In this document: in pieces, positions 11,103 through 21,057 of the stretch | Position numbering within the stretch: position 1 is the stretch's first letter | Layout: every line of letters begins with the position of its first letter | NCBI RefSeq assembly: GCF_021412565.1 | Contig: NZ_JAKCLJ010000011.1 | Coordinates: 48,812-112,811 of the forward strand | Source of the DNA: Shewanella sp. AS1 | GTDB taxonomy: Bacteria; Pseudomonadota; Gammaproteobacteria; Enterobacterales; Shewanellaceae | Direction of reading: 5' to 3' | DNA length: 64,000 nt | Program-made: the position numbers and the translations under genes | Notes under the pieces: model-generated | What the model was told of the DNA's origin: nothing | The model's database searches: none | What the model saw: only the letters and a program-made list of their open reading frames with translations

Positions 11103-12329
11103 GTGACGAACAAAACCAATAAACTGATGCGCAACATAGGGGTGCAGGTTGTTATCGCCATGATCATCGGCGCCGCCGTTGGATTCATCATGGGTGAAGA
11201 TGCCACTGTTTTTGCTCCCTTAGGCACCCTCTTTATCCATCTGATTAAGATGCTAGTTATCCCCCTGGTGCTTGTCTCTATTATCGCCGGCGCCGCGAGT
11301 CTGGGCGACAGCCCCAAGGCCGGTAAAGTCGGCATAGGCACCTTTAGTTTCTTCATCTTGACCTCGGGTGTCGCCGTTGTTCTGGCTCTGGTGTTAGGTA
11401 ACCTATTTCAGCCCGGTAATGGCATAGACTTCACCAATCATGCTAGCGGTGATTTGATGCAAGTGACAGAAGAGCAAGGTACCCTACCCGGCGTAATGGA
11501 TACCTTTATCGGCATGATCCCCACCAATGTGTTTGAATCATTAACCGGTGGCAACATATTGCAGATCTTAGTGTTCAGCATCTTCTTCGGTATCGCGCTC
11601 ACTAAGGTAAAAGGAGATGGCGCCAAGCCTATCGTAGCGGCGCTCAACACCATAATCGACGCCTTCGTGTGGATGATTAACTGCGTGATGATTATCGCCC
11701 CTATCGGCGTATTTGGCCTGATGGCAGACTCGGTGGGTACCTTCGGATTCGATGCCTTAGAAGTGGTGCTCAAACTCTTTATCGTGTTTGTATTCGCCAT
11801 CTTACTGTTTGGCTTTGTATTCTTCCCCCTGCTGGTGCACTTTTTCTCCCGCACCAGCGCAAGGGAGTTCATCAGCAAGATGAAGAAGCCTCAGGTGATG
11901 GCACTCTCGACGGCATCATCTATGGCGACCCTGCCTGTGACCATGGAGACCTGTGAAGAGGAGCTGAAAGTCTCTAAACCCACAGCCTCCTTCGTGCTAC
12001 CCCTAGGCGCCACCATCAACATGAGCGGTAATGCCATCTATTACGGCCTGGTGGCCATCTTCTTCGCCCAGATGTACAACATAGATCTCGGCATTGCCAC
12101 CTATGCGGCTATCATCTTCACCTCCACTTTAGGCGCAATTGGTCAGGCCGGCGTTCCCGGCCCCTCCTTCCTTGTGGTCGCTGTGCTGCTGGCCGCGGGT
12201 ATTCCCATCGATGGTTTGCCGCTGCTGTTTGCTCTGGATAGGGTCTTTGACATGATTCGAACCGCCCTTAACATTACAGGCGATGCCGCCTGCGCCGTGA
12301 TCATGGATAAATACACCCGAGAGGATTAA
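11103..12329 (+). CDS. Dicarboxylate/amino acid:cation symporter (DAACS family)
   Basis: Inner-membrane sodium- or proton-coupled transporter of the GltP/DctA/SstT superfamily. The 408-residue protein has about eight hydrophobic helices and two re-entrant loops. The diagnostic motifs are present: a serine-rich hairpin (ALSTASSMATLPVTMETCEE), the helix-7 motif GATINMSGNAIYYG and the second hairpin GQAGVPGPSFLVVAVLLAAGIP. The substrate cannot be fixed from sequence; glutamate, aspartate, C4-dicarboxylates or serine are possible. Translation starts at a GTG with GAGG five bases upstream. It stands alone, ending in a shared bidirectional terminator with comF. Confidence 0.88.
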   Translation: MTNKTNKLMRNIGVQVVIAMIIGAAVGFIMGEDATVFAPLGTLFIHLIKMLVIPLVLVSIIAGAASLGDSPKAGKVGIGTFSFFILTSGVAVVLALVLGNLFQPGNGIDFTNHASGDLMQVTEEQGTLPGVMDTFIGMIPTNVFESLTGGNILQILVFSIFFGIALTKVKGDGAKPIVAALNTIIDAFVWMINCVMIIAPIGVFGLMADSVGTFGFDALEVVLKLFIVFVFAILLFGFVFFPLLVHFFSRTSAREFISKMKKPQVMALSTASSMATLPVTMETCEEELKVSKPTASFVLPLGATINMSGNAIYYGLVAIFFAQMYNIDLGIATYAAIIFTSTLGAIGQAGVPGPSFLVVAVLLAAGIPIDGLPLLFALDRVFDMIRTALNITGDAACAVIMDKYTRED

Positions 12330-12349
12330 TAAGCCCAGGGATTTAGCCC

Positions 12350-12377
12350 AAAAAACGCCCGATTGAGGGCGTTTTTT
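12350..12377. terminator. Bidirectional terminator between the symporter gene and comF
   Basis: Stem AAAAAACGCCC / GGGCGTTTTTT with loop GATTGA. The A and T runs on either side let it serve both the plus-strand symporter gene and the minus-strand comF. Confidence 0.93.
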
Positions 12378-12392
12378 GATTGTGAAAACAGG

Positions 12393-13160
12393 TTAATCTG
12401 ACAATCCCGGCGCTTCGGCCCTTGCCAGACACCAGACCTGAACTTGGATATAACGCGCCTCAAACAGCTTGGCTATGGTGTTTACCGTAGTGCCTGTCGT
12501 CACGACATCATCCACTATGGCGATGCGCTGATACTCAATATCCTGCTGTAGTTTGAAGGCATCGGCCAAATTGCGCCGCCGCTGACGCCCGGTTAACCCC
12601 TCCTGAGGACGGGTATCGACGCTGCGGATCACCGCGTGCTCAAGTAGCGGCAGCTTGAGTTTGTCGCTCAGTACCTTAGCTATCAGCCAGGCTTGATTAA
12701 AGCCTCTCTGCCTGAGTCGATTTGGGTGCAAAGGCACAGCCACAATTGCCTGAGGCCACTGGGTAAGCCCCAAAGCCTCCAGCGCCTCTATCCGCGCCAC
12801 TAAGGCATCACAGAGACAATCCAAGGCCGCCAGTTGCCCCTGATACTTGATGGCCGCCACATGTTCGCCTATTCCCTGATGATAACTCCCCGGCGCCACC
12901 ACGGCTAAGGGAGGCTTCACCATGCAGCTTCCGCAATAGCGGGTCTGCATCACCAAAGGGCGCCCGCATCCCAGACAGCTTGGCCTATGATAGAGACTCG
13001 CGCCCAGGCAGGTCTCACAGATGCCACTACCGCCAGAACGCAGAGTCTGATGGCACATCAAACAACGATTAGGTAGACTAGCGCCGAGCCAGCCAAACAA
13101 GCGCCTCCAGTTGAAGGCCTGTCTGGCAGAAAGGAATTTCCAGCGTTCGAGTAGAGGCAT
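12393..13160 (-). CDS. comF: ComF/GntX family phosphoribosyltransferase-like protein
   Basis: Member of the ComF family, linked to DNA uptake and use in competent bacteria; the biochemical role is not settled. The N-terminal part has several Cys pairs that could bind zinc (CLMC, CETC, CLGC, CGSC). The C-terminal part has the type I phosphoribosyltransferase motif IAIVDDVVTTGTT. It is 255 residues from the ATG at 13160, which lies only five bases from the bioH start on the other strand. A later start is possible, since no good ribosome-binding site precedes this ATG. Confidence 0.88.
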   Translation of the reverse strand: MPLLERWKFLSARQAFNWRRLFGWLGASLPNRCLMCHQTLRSGGSGICETCLGASLYHRPSCLGCGRPLVMQTRYCGSCMVKPPLAVVAPGSYHQGIGEHVAAIKYQGQLAALDCLCDALVARIEALEALGLTQWPQAIVAVPLHPNRLRQRGFNQAWLIAKVLSDKLKLPLLEHAVIRSVDTRPQEGLTGRQRRRNLADAFKLQQDIEYQRIAIVDDVVTTGTTVNTIAKLFEARYIQVQVWCLARAEAPGLSD

Positions 13161-13165
13161 TTTGA

Positions 13166-13951
13166 GTGAGTCAGCTATCCCTGCATATTGAAACTATAGG
13201 CCAAGGCACCCCAATCGTCATGCTCCATGGCTGGGGCGTCAACAGCGCGGTATTTACCCCACTGCACGACGCGCTGCAGGGCTACTGTGTTCACTATGTG
13301 GATCTGCCCGGATTCGGCCACAGCCCGGCCATTAAGGGCGATATAGACGATTGGGTAGAGACCATTGTTCATCAGGTGCCAGAAAGCGCCATCTGGATTG
13401 GCTGGTCTCTGGGGGGATTGATCGCCAGTCGCACCGCGCTGCGTTTCCCAGGTCGGGTAAAAGCACTGGTGACCATAGCCTCCTCCCCCTGTTTTATGGC
13501 GCGAGAATCAGAGAGCTGGCCGGGAATCGCGCCGCAAGTGCTAACACAATTTGCCACCGACCTTGAGCAAAATCTGCCTAAGATGGTAGAGCGTTTTCTC
13601 GCGATACAGGCCATGGGAAGCGAGAGTGCCAAGCAGGATATTAAGCAGCTCAGAGAGTTGGTGATGGCCAGGCCGCTTCCCGACAGCAATGCCCTCAAAC
13701 AGGGGTTAGCCATGCTGCAGCATGTGGATCTGCGCCCCGAGCTCGACACTCTTAAGCTGCCCTGGCTGAGACTGTGGGGACGTCTCGATGGTTTGGTCTC
13801 CCGCCGGGTGCCACCACTGCTGCCTCAGGCCGATGGGCAGATCCAAGATACTATGTTTCTAAAGGCGTCCCATGCGCCCTTTATCTCCCACACCACGCCT
13901 TTTTGTGAAGCACTCTTAGGTTGGCTGAGGGACTTAAACGAGCGTTGTTAA
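13166..13951 (+). CDS. bioH: Pimeloyl-ACP methyl ester carboxylesterase BioH
   Basis: Alpha/beta hydrolase that removes the methyl group from pimeloyl-ACP methyl ester and so completes pimelate synthesis for biotin. In the 261-residue protein the fold is evident: an oxyanion loop HGWGVNSAVF, the nucleophile elbow GWSLGG, an acid in WGRLDGLV and a catalytic His in KASHAPFISH. The GTG start has GAGG about nine bases upstream. That site lies inside the 5' end of divergent comF. The BirA gene further right uses biotin, but the two loci are not linked. Confidence 0.93.
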   Translation: MSQLSLHIETIGQGTPIVMLHGWGVNSAVFTPLHDALQGYCVHYVDLPGFGHSPAIKGDIDDWVETIVHQVPESAIWIGWSLGGLIASRTALRFPGRVKALVTIASSPCFMARESESWPGIAPQVLTQFATDLEQNLPKMVERFLAIQAMGSESAKQDIKQLRELVMARPLPDSNALKQGLAMLQHVDLRPELDTLKLPWLRLWGRLDGLVSRRVPPLLPQADGQIQDTMFLKASHAPFISHTTPFCEALLGWLRDLNERC

Positions 13952-14046
13952 GAACGACGCCGTTTTGCGCCAGATAGGCAAAACTTACGCTTTTACTTGT
14001 TGAATTTTTTGTTTATTCTTTAAGCATTAATCAAGGAGTGAATAGC

Positions 14047-14538
14047 ATGCTAGTGGTGACCAACTACCCTCAAGTTCCCCTCGCGACGACCAACGCCGCG
14101 ACGGAATCTGTGCGGGTAGAAAACCAGCAGCGCCCGCCTATCATTCCCGCACCACAACTGGCTAAGAGCAACGAAGAACGCGCCTTTAATCCACAGCATG
14201 AACGCACAGCCGAACAGGCCGATATCCAGGCAAAACGCCACGAGAAAGTGCATACCAAGGGACAGGGAAATCAGCAGCAAGGCGGGCAGCAGGAACAGAA
14301 AAAACAGCAGAGTGCCAACGGCTATTCAGCATTTTTTAAACCTGCGCTCAAACGCCAGGATATTCGAGTCATACAGCCTGGGCATTCTCACGCCGCCCAG
14401 CAAAAGCAGCAAGATGACAAGGACGAGACTTCCAAACAGCCTGCCAGCTTCTACGACAGCGTTTCAGCCCACATCACCCGCTTTTATCAGACCCAGACCC
14501 ACCCTAAGGATGAGTCTGCACTGCTAACCATAATTTAA
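14047..14538 (+). CDS. Uncharacterised glutamine-rich hydrophilic protein
   Basis: I do not recognise this gene. The start is set by AAGGAG nine bases before the ATG at 14047; a GTG at 14038 would abut the site. The product is 163 residues, without signal peptide, membrane segment or cysteine. Residues about 20-130 are rich in Gln, Lys and Ala (QGNQQQGGQQEQKKQQ) and are probably disordered. The last 35 residues are more structured-looking (SFYDSVSAHITRFYQTQ). Good ribosome-binding site and codon use like its neighbours support a real gene. Its stop overlaps the stop of the convergent sulfatase gene within TTAA. Confidence 0.72.
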   Translation: MLVVTNYPQVPLATTNAATESVRVENQQRPPIIPAPQLAKSNEERAFNPQHERTAEQADIQAKRHEKVHTKGQGNQQQGGQQEQKKQQSANGYSAFFKPALKRQDIRVIQPGHSHAAQQKQQDDKDETSKQPASFYDSVSAHITRFYQTQTHPKDESALLTII

Positions 14539-16532
14539 GACTTATCGCCCTGTTTAGGGAACTGATACAGGTGCTGCTGATAGGCCATGCTGCCCCATAG
14601 CGCCCAGGAAAGGGCCGTCTGCTTCATCTCGGCGCTCTGATCTTTATGCACCATATTGCCGTTACTAAAGTCATATTCGAACCCCGTTGGCTCACGATCC
14701 GGCTGCAGAATAACCACATCCTTGCCCCGCATATAAGCCATATTCTTGTCGTATTGCATCAGGGCACGGCCTGGCCAATCCTGAGGCGCCTGAGTCAAAT
14801 CCCGCCCCAGCATAGGATAGCTGTCTGAGATCCCGATTAAGGACAACAAGGTTGGCGCCATATCGATTTGACTGACGACTCGGCTATCTCTGCTCGCAGC
14901 AACCCCATCACCTAAAATCAGGCCGGGAATACGAAAACGTGAGATGGGCACCAGATCGGCGCCGCCGACGCGACTGTCATGATCGGCGACAACCAAAAAC
15001 ACAGTATCTTTCCAATAGTCTGAACTTTTTGCCATCTTGAAGAACTCACCAATGGCATAGTCGGCATACTTGGCCGCGTTATTGCGGCTCTGTTTCGGCT
15101 GCTCATAGAGCTCGATACGATCGTCAGGAAACTCGAACGGATCGTGATTGCTGGAGCTAAATACCAGACTAAAAAAGGGTTTACCCTCTTTATGCAGTTG
15201 CTCGAACTCCTGATGAGCACGTTCAAGCAGATCTTCATCCGACACGCCCCAGGAACCGATAAAAGTGGGGTTCTGATAATCTTTCTCATCGACGATATCG
15301 CTAAATCCATTACCGAGGAAGAAGCTCTTCATATTGTCGAAATGGCTCTCGCCACCATAGATAAACTGTGTCTCATAGCCATGACGCTTTAGCAGCTCGG
15401 CTATGGTAAAGAAGTTAGTCTGGCTCTTACCCAGCTTAACCACGGAGCGAGCCGGTGTTGGCGTAAAGCCAGTAGTTACCGCTTCGATACCGCGCACAGA
15501 GCGGGTACCTGTGGCATAGAGGTTTTCAAACAGCCAGCCCTGCTCGGCCAGCTTATCGATATTCGGAGTCAGCGGCAGGCCGCCTAAGCTGCCGACAAAG
15601 CGGGCGCCCAGGCTTTCCTGCAATAAAATCACCAGGTTCTTCGGCTTGCCCTGATAACTGGCGCGATTATAGGTCACACTGGGCAGATTATCAGACTCGA
15701 AGGCACTCAGTGGACGACCACTCTCCTTACGTATGGTGTCTATCACCAGCTGCTTATCCAGCTTGCCATAGACCTTAGCGGCACTGTCCTCACTTTCCAT
15801 CTGACTGATGGCAAAAAACAGCGAATAGGTCGAGTTAATCACCAGTGAATTGACCAGAGGATCATCGGCAAAGGCCACCATAGCCGGATTCAGCGGTCTG
15901 TGACCCAGACTGGAGCGCGCCCCGGCAAAAGTCGCGACTATCACCAGCAAGGCGATAACCGGGCGCCAATTCCACTTGGGATACCTTATATTACGCAGCA
16001 AAGCACCGGTTAATTTCCAGCCGCCCCAAAGCGTCAGGCCACCAATCACTAGGCCAAACAGCAGCTCGAGCTTACGCCCGGCCCACAACATAGACAGCAC
16101 TTCTTTCGGATAGATAAGGTATTCGATATAGAGGCGGTTGGGTCTAAGACCGTATTCTTGAATAAATGAGGGCGTCGAGATCTCCAGAAACACCAGCAGA
16201 TAAAGCCCTAGGGTCAACCAGACGCGCAGCACCATTTTCCAGCCTCGGCCGATAGCATGGTCGCCACTGAAGATCACGCTGCCGAGCGCCGCGACACCCC
16301 ATATCCAGCATACCGTGGCCAGATCGACTCTGAGCCCCTGAAACAGTAGATGTGACCAGCCATCGACCGCCGATACGCGCTCCAACTGCCACAGGCCTAA
16401 ACCGATCCGGCTTAAGGTGGTGATCGCTATGGCAATCAACGCAAAACAGCAGATGGCACCTAAGATACCGGTTTTAGATGATCTGAGTTTTGAACCCGCC
16501 CAGGCGACCAAAGTTGATAAAGCTGTACCCAT
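14535..16532 (-). CDS. LTA synthase-family membrane sulfatase / phosphoglycerol transferase-like
   Basis: Inner-membrane enzyme of the LtaS/MdoB/OpgE-like alkaline-phosphatase superfamily. In the 665-residue protein about five hydrophobic helices occupy residues 1-205, followed by a periplasmic sulfatase domain. Likely metal and catalytic residues are Glu306 in LLQESLG, a Thr in ATGTRSVRG (341 or 343) and the VVADHDSRVGG motif near the C-terminal third. Family members move phosphoglycerol, phosphoethanolamine or similar head groups onto glucans or lipids; this substrate is unknown. It is monocistronic and convergent with the Gln-rich gene. Confidence 0.85.
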   Translation of the reverse strand: MGTALSTLVAWAGSKLRSSKTGILGAICCFALIAIAITTLSRIGLGLWQLERVSAVDGWSHLLFQGLRVDLATVCWIWGVAALGSVIFSGDHAIGRGWKMVLRVWLTLGLYLLVFLEISTPSFIQEYGLRPNRLYIEYLIYPKEVLSMLWAGRKLELLFGLVIGGLTLWGGWKLTGALLRNIRYPKWNWRPVIALLVIVATFAGARSSLGHRPLNPAMVAFADDPLVNSLVINSTYSLFFAISQMESEDSAAKVYGKLDKQLVIDTIRKESGRPLSAFESDNLPSVTYNRASYQGKPKNLVILLQESLGARFVGSLGGLPLTPNIDKLAEQGWLFENLYATGTRSVRGIEAVTTGFTPTPARSVVKLGKSQTNFFTIAELLKRHGYETQFIYGGESHFDNMKSFFLGNGFSDIVDEKDYQNPTFIGSWGVSDEDLLERAHQEFEQLHKEGKPFFSLVFSSSNHDPFEFPDDRIELYEQPKQSRNNAAKYADYAIGEFFKMAKSSDYWKDTVFLVVADHDSRVGGADLVPISRFRIPGLILGDGVAASRDSRVVSQIDMAPTLLSLIGISDSYPMLGRDLTQAPQDWPGRALMQYDKNMAYMRGKDVVILQPDREPTGFEYDFSNGNMVHKDQSAEMKQTALSWALWGSMAYQQHLYQFPKQGDKS

Positions 16533-16671
16533 GTTTTTCCTAAGCTAACCTCTGTAAAACTGCTTCTTTTTTGAGCAGGCGCGAAGATTACCCTGTTAAC
16601 CGCCGCATGGATACAGATTGGCGAAGTAAGTTTTAGAAATGTGAAGCAAACAGAGATGGTTACATGAATGT

Positions 16672-16700
16672 AAAAAGCCGAGACCTGGGGCCTCGGCTTA
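16672..16700 (-). terminator. Rho-independent terminator after tex
   Basis: On the minus strand, arms AAGCCGAG and CTCGGCTT enclose a nine-base loop and are followed by a run of five T. It lies about 45 bases past the tex stop. Confidence 0.9.
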
Positions 16701-16745
16701 AGTCGGTTAAGAGCCTGTTTTACTATTTCGCGTTATTTTTTAGCC

Positions 16746-19079
16746 CTATTTTTTCAACTTAGCGAAAGCATCGGCAAAGGCGTTACCCATGGCGGCATTG
16801 GCGGGGGCTTTCGGCTTTTTATTAAAGGCGTTCGCCGAACGTCCCTTGTCTGCGCCCTGAGGCTTGCCAGCAGCCTGGCGGGTTGGAGTCGAGTTCGATG
16901 ACGCCTTCTCATCGAGACGCATGCTCAGGCTGATCCGCTTGCGCTCCACATCCACTTCCATCACCTTCACCTTCACTACATCACCGGCCTTGACCACGGT
17001 ATGAGGATCGCTGACAAATTTGTCGGTTAAGGATGAGATATGCACCAGACCGTCCTGATGTACGCCCACATCCACGAAGGCGCCGAAGTTGGTCACATTG
17101 GTCACCACGCCTTCTAAGATCATCTCAGGTTTGAGATCTTTTACCTGCTCGACCCCCTCCTTGAATACCGCAGTCTTAAACTCACCGCGAGGATCCCGTC
17201 CCGGCTTATCCAGCTCACTCAAGATATCGTTGATGGTCGGCAGGCCGAACTCCGATGTTACAAAGGCACTGGCGTCTAGCTGCTTAAGCAACTCGCTGTT
17301 GCCTATCAGACTATCGAGGGCCTGCTGCTGAGTTTTGGCTATGGTTTCGACCAGGCTGTATGCTTCTGGATGCACGGCACTGGCATCCAGCGGATTGTCG
17401 CCGCCGGCGATACGCAAGAATCCGGCCGCTTGCTCGAACGCCTTGGGGCCGAGACGCGCAACCTTAAGCAACTGCTTACGATTGCTGAACTGACCGTGCT
17501 CGTCGCGATAATCGACGATATTACGCGCCAAAGTCTTGTTCAATCCCGCCACCTGAGAAAGCAGCGGCGCAGAGGCCATATTGAGATCCACACCGACCCG
17601 GTTCACGCAATCTTCCACCACGGCTTCTAAGGACTGTGACAGCTGGCTCTGACTCACATCGTGTTGATACTGGCCGACGCCGATGGACTTAGGCTCTATC
17701 TTCACTAGCTCCGCCAGCGGATCCTGCAAACGACGGGCGATGGAGACGGCGCCGCGGATGGACACATCCAGATCGGGAAACTCCTCTGCCGCCAGCTCGG
17801 AGGCGGAATAGACAGAGGCGCCCGCCTCGCTCACCATGATCTTGGTCAGCCCAGGCACTTCCGCTTTAAGAGAGGCGATAAGCTCGCCCGCCAGTTTATC
17901 TGTCTCGCGGGACGCAGTGCCGTTACCTATGGCGATCAGCTCGACCTTGTGCATCTTCACCAGATTCGACAGGGTACGCAGAGACTTCTCCCACTGATTC
18001 TGCGGCGCATGGGGGAAGATGGTCGAGTGGGCCACCAGCTTACCTGTGTTGTTGACTATGGCGACCTTCACCCCGGTACGCAGACCCGGATCCAGTCCTA
18101 AGGTGCACTTGGCACCGGCGGGTGCCGCCATCAACAGATCGCCCAGATTACGGGCAAACACATTGATCGCCTCGCTCTCGGCGCGCTCACGCAGCTTGCT
18201 GATAAATTCTGTCTCCATCTGCAACGCGATCTTAATGCGCCAGGTAGAGGTCACCACCAGCTTGAGCCACTGATCCACAGCGCTGTCGCTCAGCTTGAGG
18301 TTAAAGTGGTCGCTGATAATCACTTCGCAGTAGCTGCCCTGTTTAGCTTCGGCTTGGGGGTCGGCATTCATGCTCAGGCTCAGAACACCCTCGTTGCGGC
18401 CACGCAACAAGGCCAAGGCGCGATGCGAGGGGATTTGGGTCAGCTTCTCGCTATATTCGAAATAATCACGGAATTTGGTGCCCTCCTGCTCTTTGCCTTT
18501 CACAAGACGGCTCTCAAGCACAGCATTGTCATTGAGATGGCGGCGCACTTTCTGCAGCAGTTCGGCATCTTCGGCAAAGCGTTCCATCAGGATAAAACGC
18601 GCGCCATCGAGCACGGCGGCAGTGTCATTAAATCCGGCGTCATCATTGAGATATTGGCTGGCCAGCCGCTGAATATCCGCCTGTCTCTCCTGCAATAACT
18701 GCTCGGCTAAGGGTTCGATCCCCGCCTCTATGGCTATCTGCCCTTTGGTGCGGCGCTTAGGCTTAAAAGGAAGATAGAGATCTTCTAAACGTGTCTTGCT
18801 GTCGGCCTGCTCAATTGCGGCTGCCAATGTGGGGGTTAACTTACCCTGAGCCTCTATGCTGGAAAGGATCACCTTGCGCCTGTCGTTCAGATCCCTAAGA
18901 TACGCCAGACGGCTGTGTAAGGTGCGAAGCTGAGTATCGTCCAGGCCGCCTGTCACCTCTTTACGGTAACGCGCCACGAAAGGAACGGTCGCGCCTTCAT
19001 CTAACAGGCTAATGGTCGCCGTCACTTGCTGCTCGCGAACATTGAGTTCCTGAGCGATGATTTGTGCAATATTTTGCAT
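16746..19079 (-). CDS. tex: Transcription accessory protein Tex (S1 RNA-binding)
   Basis: Cytoplasmic nucleic-acid-binding protein of the Tex/YhgF family, related to eukaryotic Spt6. The 777-residue protein shows the N-terminal helical Tex region, a YqgF RNase-H-like domain around residue 325 ([20 protein letters not shown]), helix-hairpin-helix repeats ([34 protein letters not shown]) and a C-terminal S1 domain ([28 protein letters not shown]). A Lys/Ala-rich tail follows. It is transcribed as its own unit, about 125 bases after the TPP-enzyme gene on the same strand. Confidence 0.95.
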   Translation of the reverse strand: MQNIAQIIAQELNVREQQVTATISLLDEGATVPFVARYRKEVTGGLDDTQLRTLHSRLAYLRDLNDRRKVILSSIEAQGKLTPTLAAAIEQADSKTRLEDLYLPFKPKRRTKGQIAIEAGIEPLAEQLLQERQADIQRLASQYLNDDAGFNDTAAVLDGARFILMERFAEDAELLQKVRRHLNDNAVLESRLVKGKEQEGTKFRDYFEYSEKLTQIPSHRALALLRGRNEGVLSLSMNADPQAEAKQGSYCEVIISDHFNLKLSDSAVDQWLKLVVTSTWRIKIALQMETEFISKLRERAESEAINVFARNLGDLLMAAPAGAKCTLGLDPGLRTGVKVAIVNNTGKLVAHSTIFPHAPQNQWEKSLRTLSNLVKMHKVELIAIGNGTASRETDKLAGELIASLKAEVPGLTKIMVSEAGASVYSASELAAEEFPDLDVSIRGAVSIARRLQDPLAELVKIEPKSIGVGQYQHDVSQSQLSQSLEAVVEDCVNRVGVDLNMASAPLLSQVAGLNKTLARNIVDYRDEHGQFSNRKQLLKVARLGPKAFEQAAGFLRIAGGDNPLDASAVHPEAYSLVETIAKTQQQALDSLIGNSELLKQLDASAFVTSEFGLPTINDILSELDKPGRDPRGEFKTAVFKEGVEQVKDLKPEMILEGVVTNVTNFGAFVDVGVHQDGLVHISSLTDKFVSDPHTVVKAGDVVKVKVMEVDVERKRISLSMRLDEKASSNSTPTRQAAGKPQGADKGRSANAFNKKPKAPANAAMGNAFADAFAKLKK

Positions 19080-19205
19080 AGATTAGGTCGTGCCCAAATA
19101 AAGAGTTAAGTGCCGCCAAAGATAACACAGCACCGCGCCAAGTTGTACGCTCTATCTGCCGCCCCCGCACCAATGGCGGGGAAATTAGCCGACACGTCTC
19201 TCAGT

Positions 19206-21038
19206 TTAGCCGCGTTTTTCGCATAGCTCCTGCCAAAGGCGCGTCGCCTCGGCCTGACCGTTACGATAACCTATGTAGCAATTGAGCTTGCGTGTGGTAT
19301 CACTCTGGCAAGACTCATCCAAAGATGCTGGCACCTCGATAAGGTGCAGGCCACCGCTAGCAACACAATCACACAGGGTATCGATAAACTCGCCATTGTG
19401 GTAGCACAGATGCCCTCGACCACCATAGGCCTGAATCAACAACTTAGGATCGAAGCCTTGGTGATTGCAGGCGTAGATGGGCGCATCACCGGCCTTACCC
19501 AGATGGAAGATGTTGTTGCGCATATAGACGATCACTAGGTTGGCTCCCTGCTTTTGCAGGTTGATCAACTCATTGGCCTGGAAATTAAAGCCACCATCGC
19601 CAGTGAGCACTACCACAGGCTGCTTGCTGTCCTGCTCATTAAGCTGATCCGCCACGGCTCTGGCATAGGGCAAGCTGGTGCCCATGGCCGCGTACCAAGG
19701 GTTCGCCAGATAGCTGCGACCAATATCGCTGCCCAATGTGGTCAGCTCGAAGCTTGCAAACAGCGAATTTCCCACCTCGGGCACAAAGATGAAGGGGCGC
19801 TCACTGGCCTGCTGTGCGGCGTTAATACAGGACGCCAGATGATGATAGCCCAGCTCGGCATCACAATGGCCTGCTAACTCAGGCTTATATTCCGCTCCGC
19901 TCTCGGCCCTGATCTCTACTTCAGTCTCGGCGCTTAAATTCACCTGAGTATCCCTAATAATCTGCTCACTGAGTAAGTTAATCACAGCGGCAATATCTGT
20001 CTCCCACTGAGCCGTGCCCTTGAGCATTGTTTTGTTGCCGTGATTATCTATGGCATGGGTCTGGCTGCTGAACGCGTTGTTGGTGTCCGAAGGGAAGATA
20101 GCCGTGCCCAGCTCCAGCACATAGTCGGCCGCCGATTCGATATATTCTTGATGGGGCAAACGGCTGAATACACCGTTATAACTGCCAAGACACAGAGGCT
20201 TTGACTCATCCAGCATCCCCTTACCAAACCAGGTGGTGGCATAGGGCAGCGCATTTTGCTCGCAGAAGGTGAGGATCTTTTGCAGCAGAGGTGCATTGAG
20301 CCTGAGTTTCTCACCGAGGAAAACCAGCGGCGCTTTGGCCTGTATCAGCTGAGTGCGGATCTGGCTGGCGATCAGCTCGGCGCCGCTCAGGTTAAGCGCC
20401 TGAGGCCTGAGCTCACTTGGGCAAGTTGGCAGACTCAGCGCCTGGGTTGGCTGATAGATGAGATCCCGTGGCACTTCGATATAAACGGGCTGGCGATTCA
20501 CATAGGCGTGAATGAGCAGCTGCAAAAACTGTTCGGCAGCCACATTGGGCTGACCGCTGTGACGCTGCCCCTGTAGACGCTCGGCGCGCACCCCCAACGC
20601 CTTAAAGGCATTGAGCGCCGCATCCAGATCTGTATGCCAGGCTGTATGGGGATGCACAGAGTGGTGCAGCGCCTGGCTGTTGATCTCCGCCTCGCCGGGC
20701 GCTCCCGAGATAAACACCACGGGCAGGCCTTCGGTGCGCGCCAATGCTGCCGCCGAAGTACAAGGTAAGCTGCCGACTGTATAGGTGGTCATACAGACCC
20801 CAAGCGGGTTCAACTCAGCCTGGGCACAGGCACTGAAACCGGCATGCATCTCGTTACTGGAGGGCAAGACCGCCAGCTGTTTATCCAAGGCGTTAATCAG
20901 GTTAGCGACAAAATCTCCCCCGACCCCATAAACACGTTTCACACCAAAGAAGGCAAGCAACTGGGCAATGCTATCCCCAAGCAGCGGCAGATGGGCGGCA
21001 TACTCAGCGCCAAAATTAGATTCAATAGATACAGACAC
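19206..21038 (-). CDS. Thiamine-pyrophosphate 2-oxoacid decarboxylase-like enzyme
   Basis: TPP-dependent enzyme of the pyruvate/indolepyruvate decarboxylase group. In the 610-residue protein the N-terminal Pyr domain keeps the cofactor-activating Glu63 (SSNEMHAGFSA) and the His125-His126 dyad (QALHHSVH) that is typical of true decarboxylases and absent from acetolactate synthases. The C-terminal PP domain has the Mg-TPP motif GDGGFNFQAN ending in YMRNN. Pyruvate, indolepyruvate or another 2-oxoacid could be the substrate. The GTG start has GAGAG about seven bases upstream. There is no pathway partner next to it. Confidence 0.85.
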   Translation of the reverse strand: MSVSIESNFGAEYAAHLPLLGDSIAQLLAFFGVKRVYGVGGDFVANLINALDKQLAVLPSSNEMHAGFSACAQAELNPLGVCMTTYTVGSLPCTSAAALARTEGLPVVFISGAPGEAEINSQALHHSVHPHTAWHTDLDAALNAFKALGVRAERLQGQRHSGQPNVAAEQFLQLLIHAYVNRQPVYIEVPRDLIYQPTQALSLPTCPSELRPQALNLSGAELIASQIRTQLIQAKAPLVFLGEKLRLNAPLLQKILTFCEQNALPYATTWFGKGMLDESKPLCLGSYNGVFSRLPHQEYIESAADYVLELGTAIFPSDTNNAFSSQTHAIDNHGNKTMLKGTAQWETDIAAVINLLSEQIIRDTQVNLSAETEVEIRAESGAEYKPELAGHCDAELGYHHLASCINAAQQASERPFIFVPEVGNSLFASFELTTLGSDIGRSYLANPWYAAMGTSLPYARAVADQLNEQDSKQPVVVLTGDGGFNFQANELINLQKQGANLVIVYMRNNIFHLGKAGDAPIYACNHQGFDPKLLIQAYGGRGHLCYHNGEFIDTLCDCVASGGLHLIEVPASLDESCQSDTTRKLNCYIGYRNGQAEATRLWQELCEKRG

Positions 21039-21057
21039 GTTTAACTCTCGGGTTGTC

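Noticed and set aside
19163..19181. CCCCGC/GCGGGG hairpin after the decarboxylase-like gene as a terminator
   Set aside because: The stem is short (six pairs) and no T run follows on the minus strand, so I do not call it.
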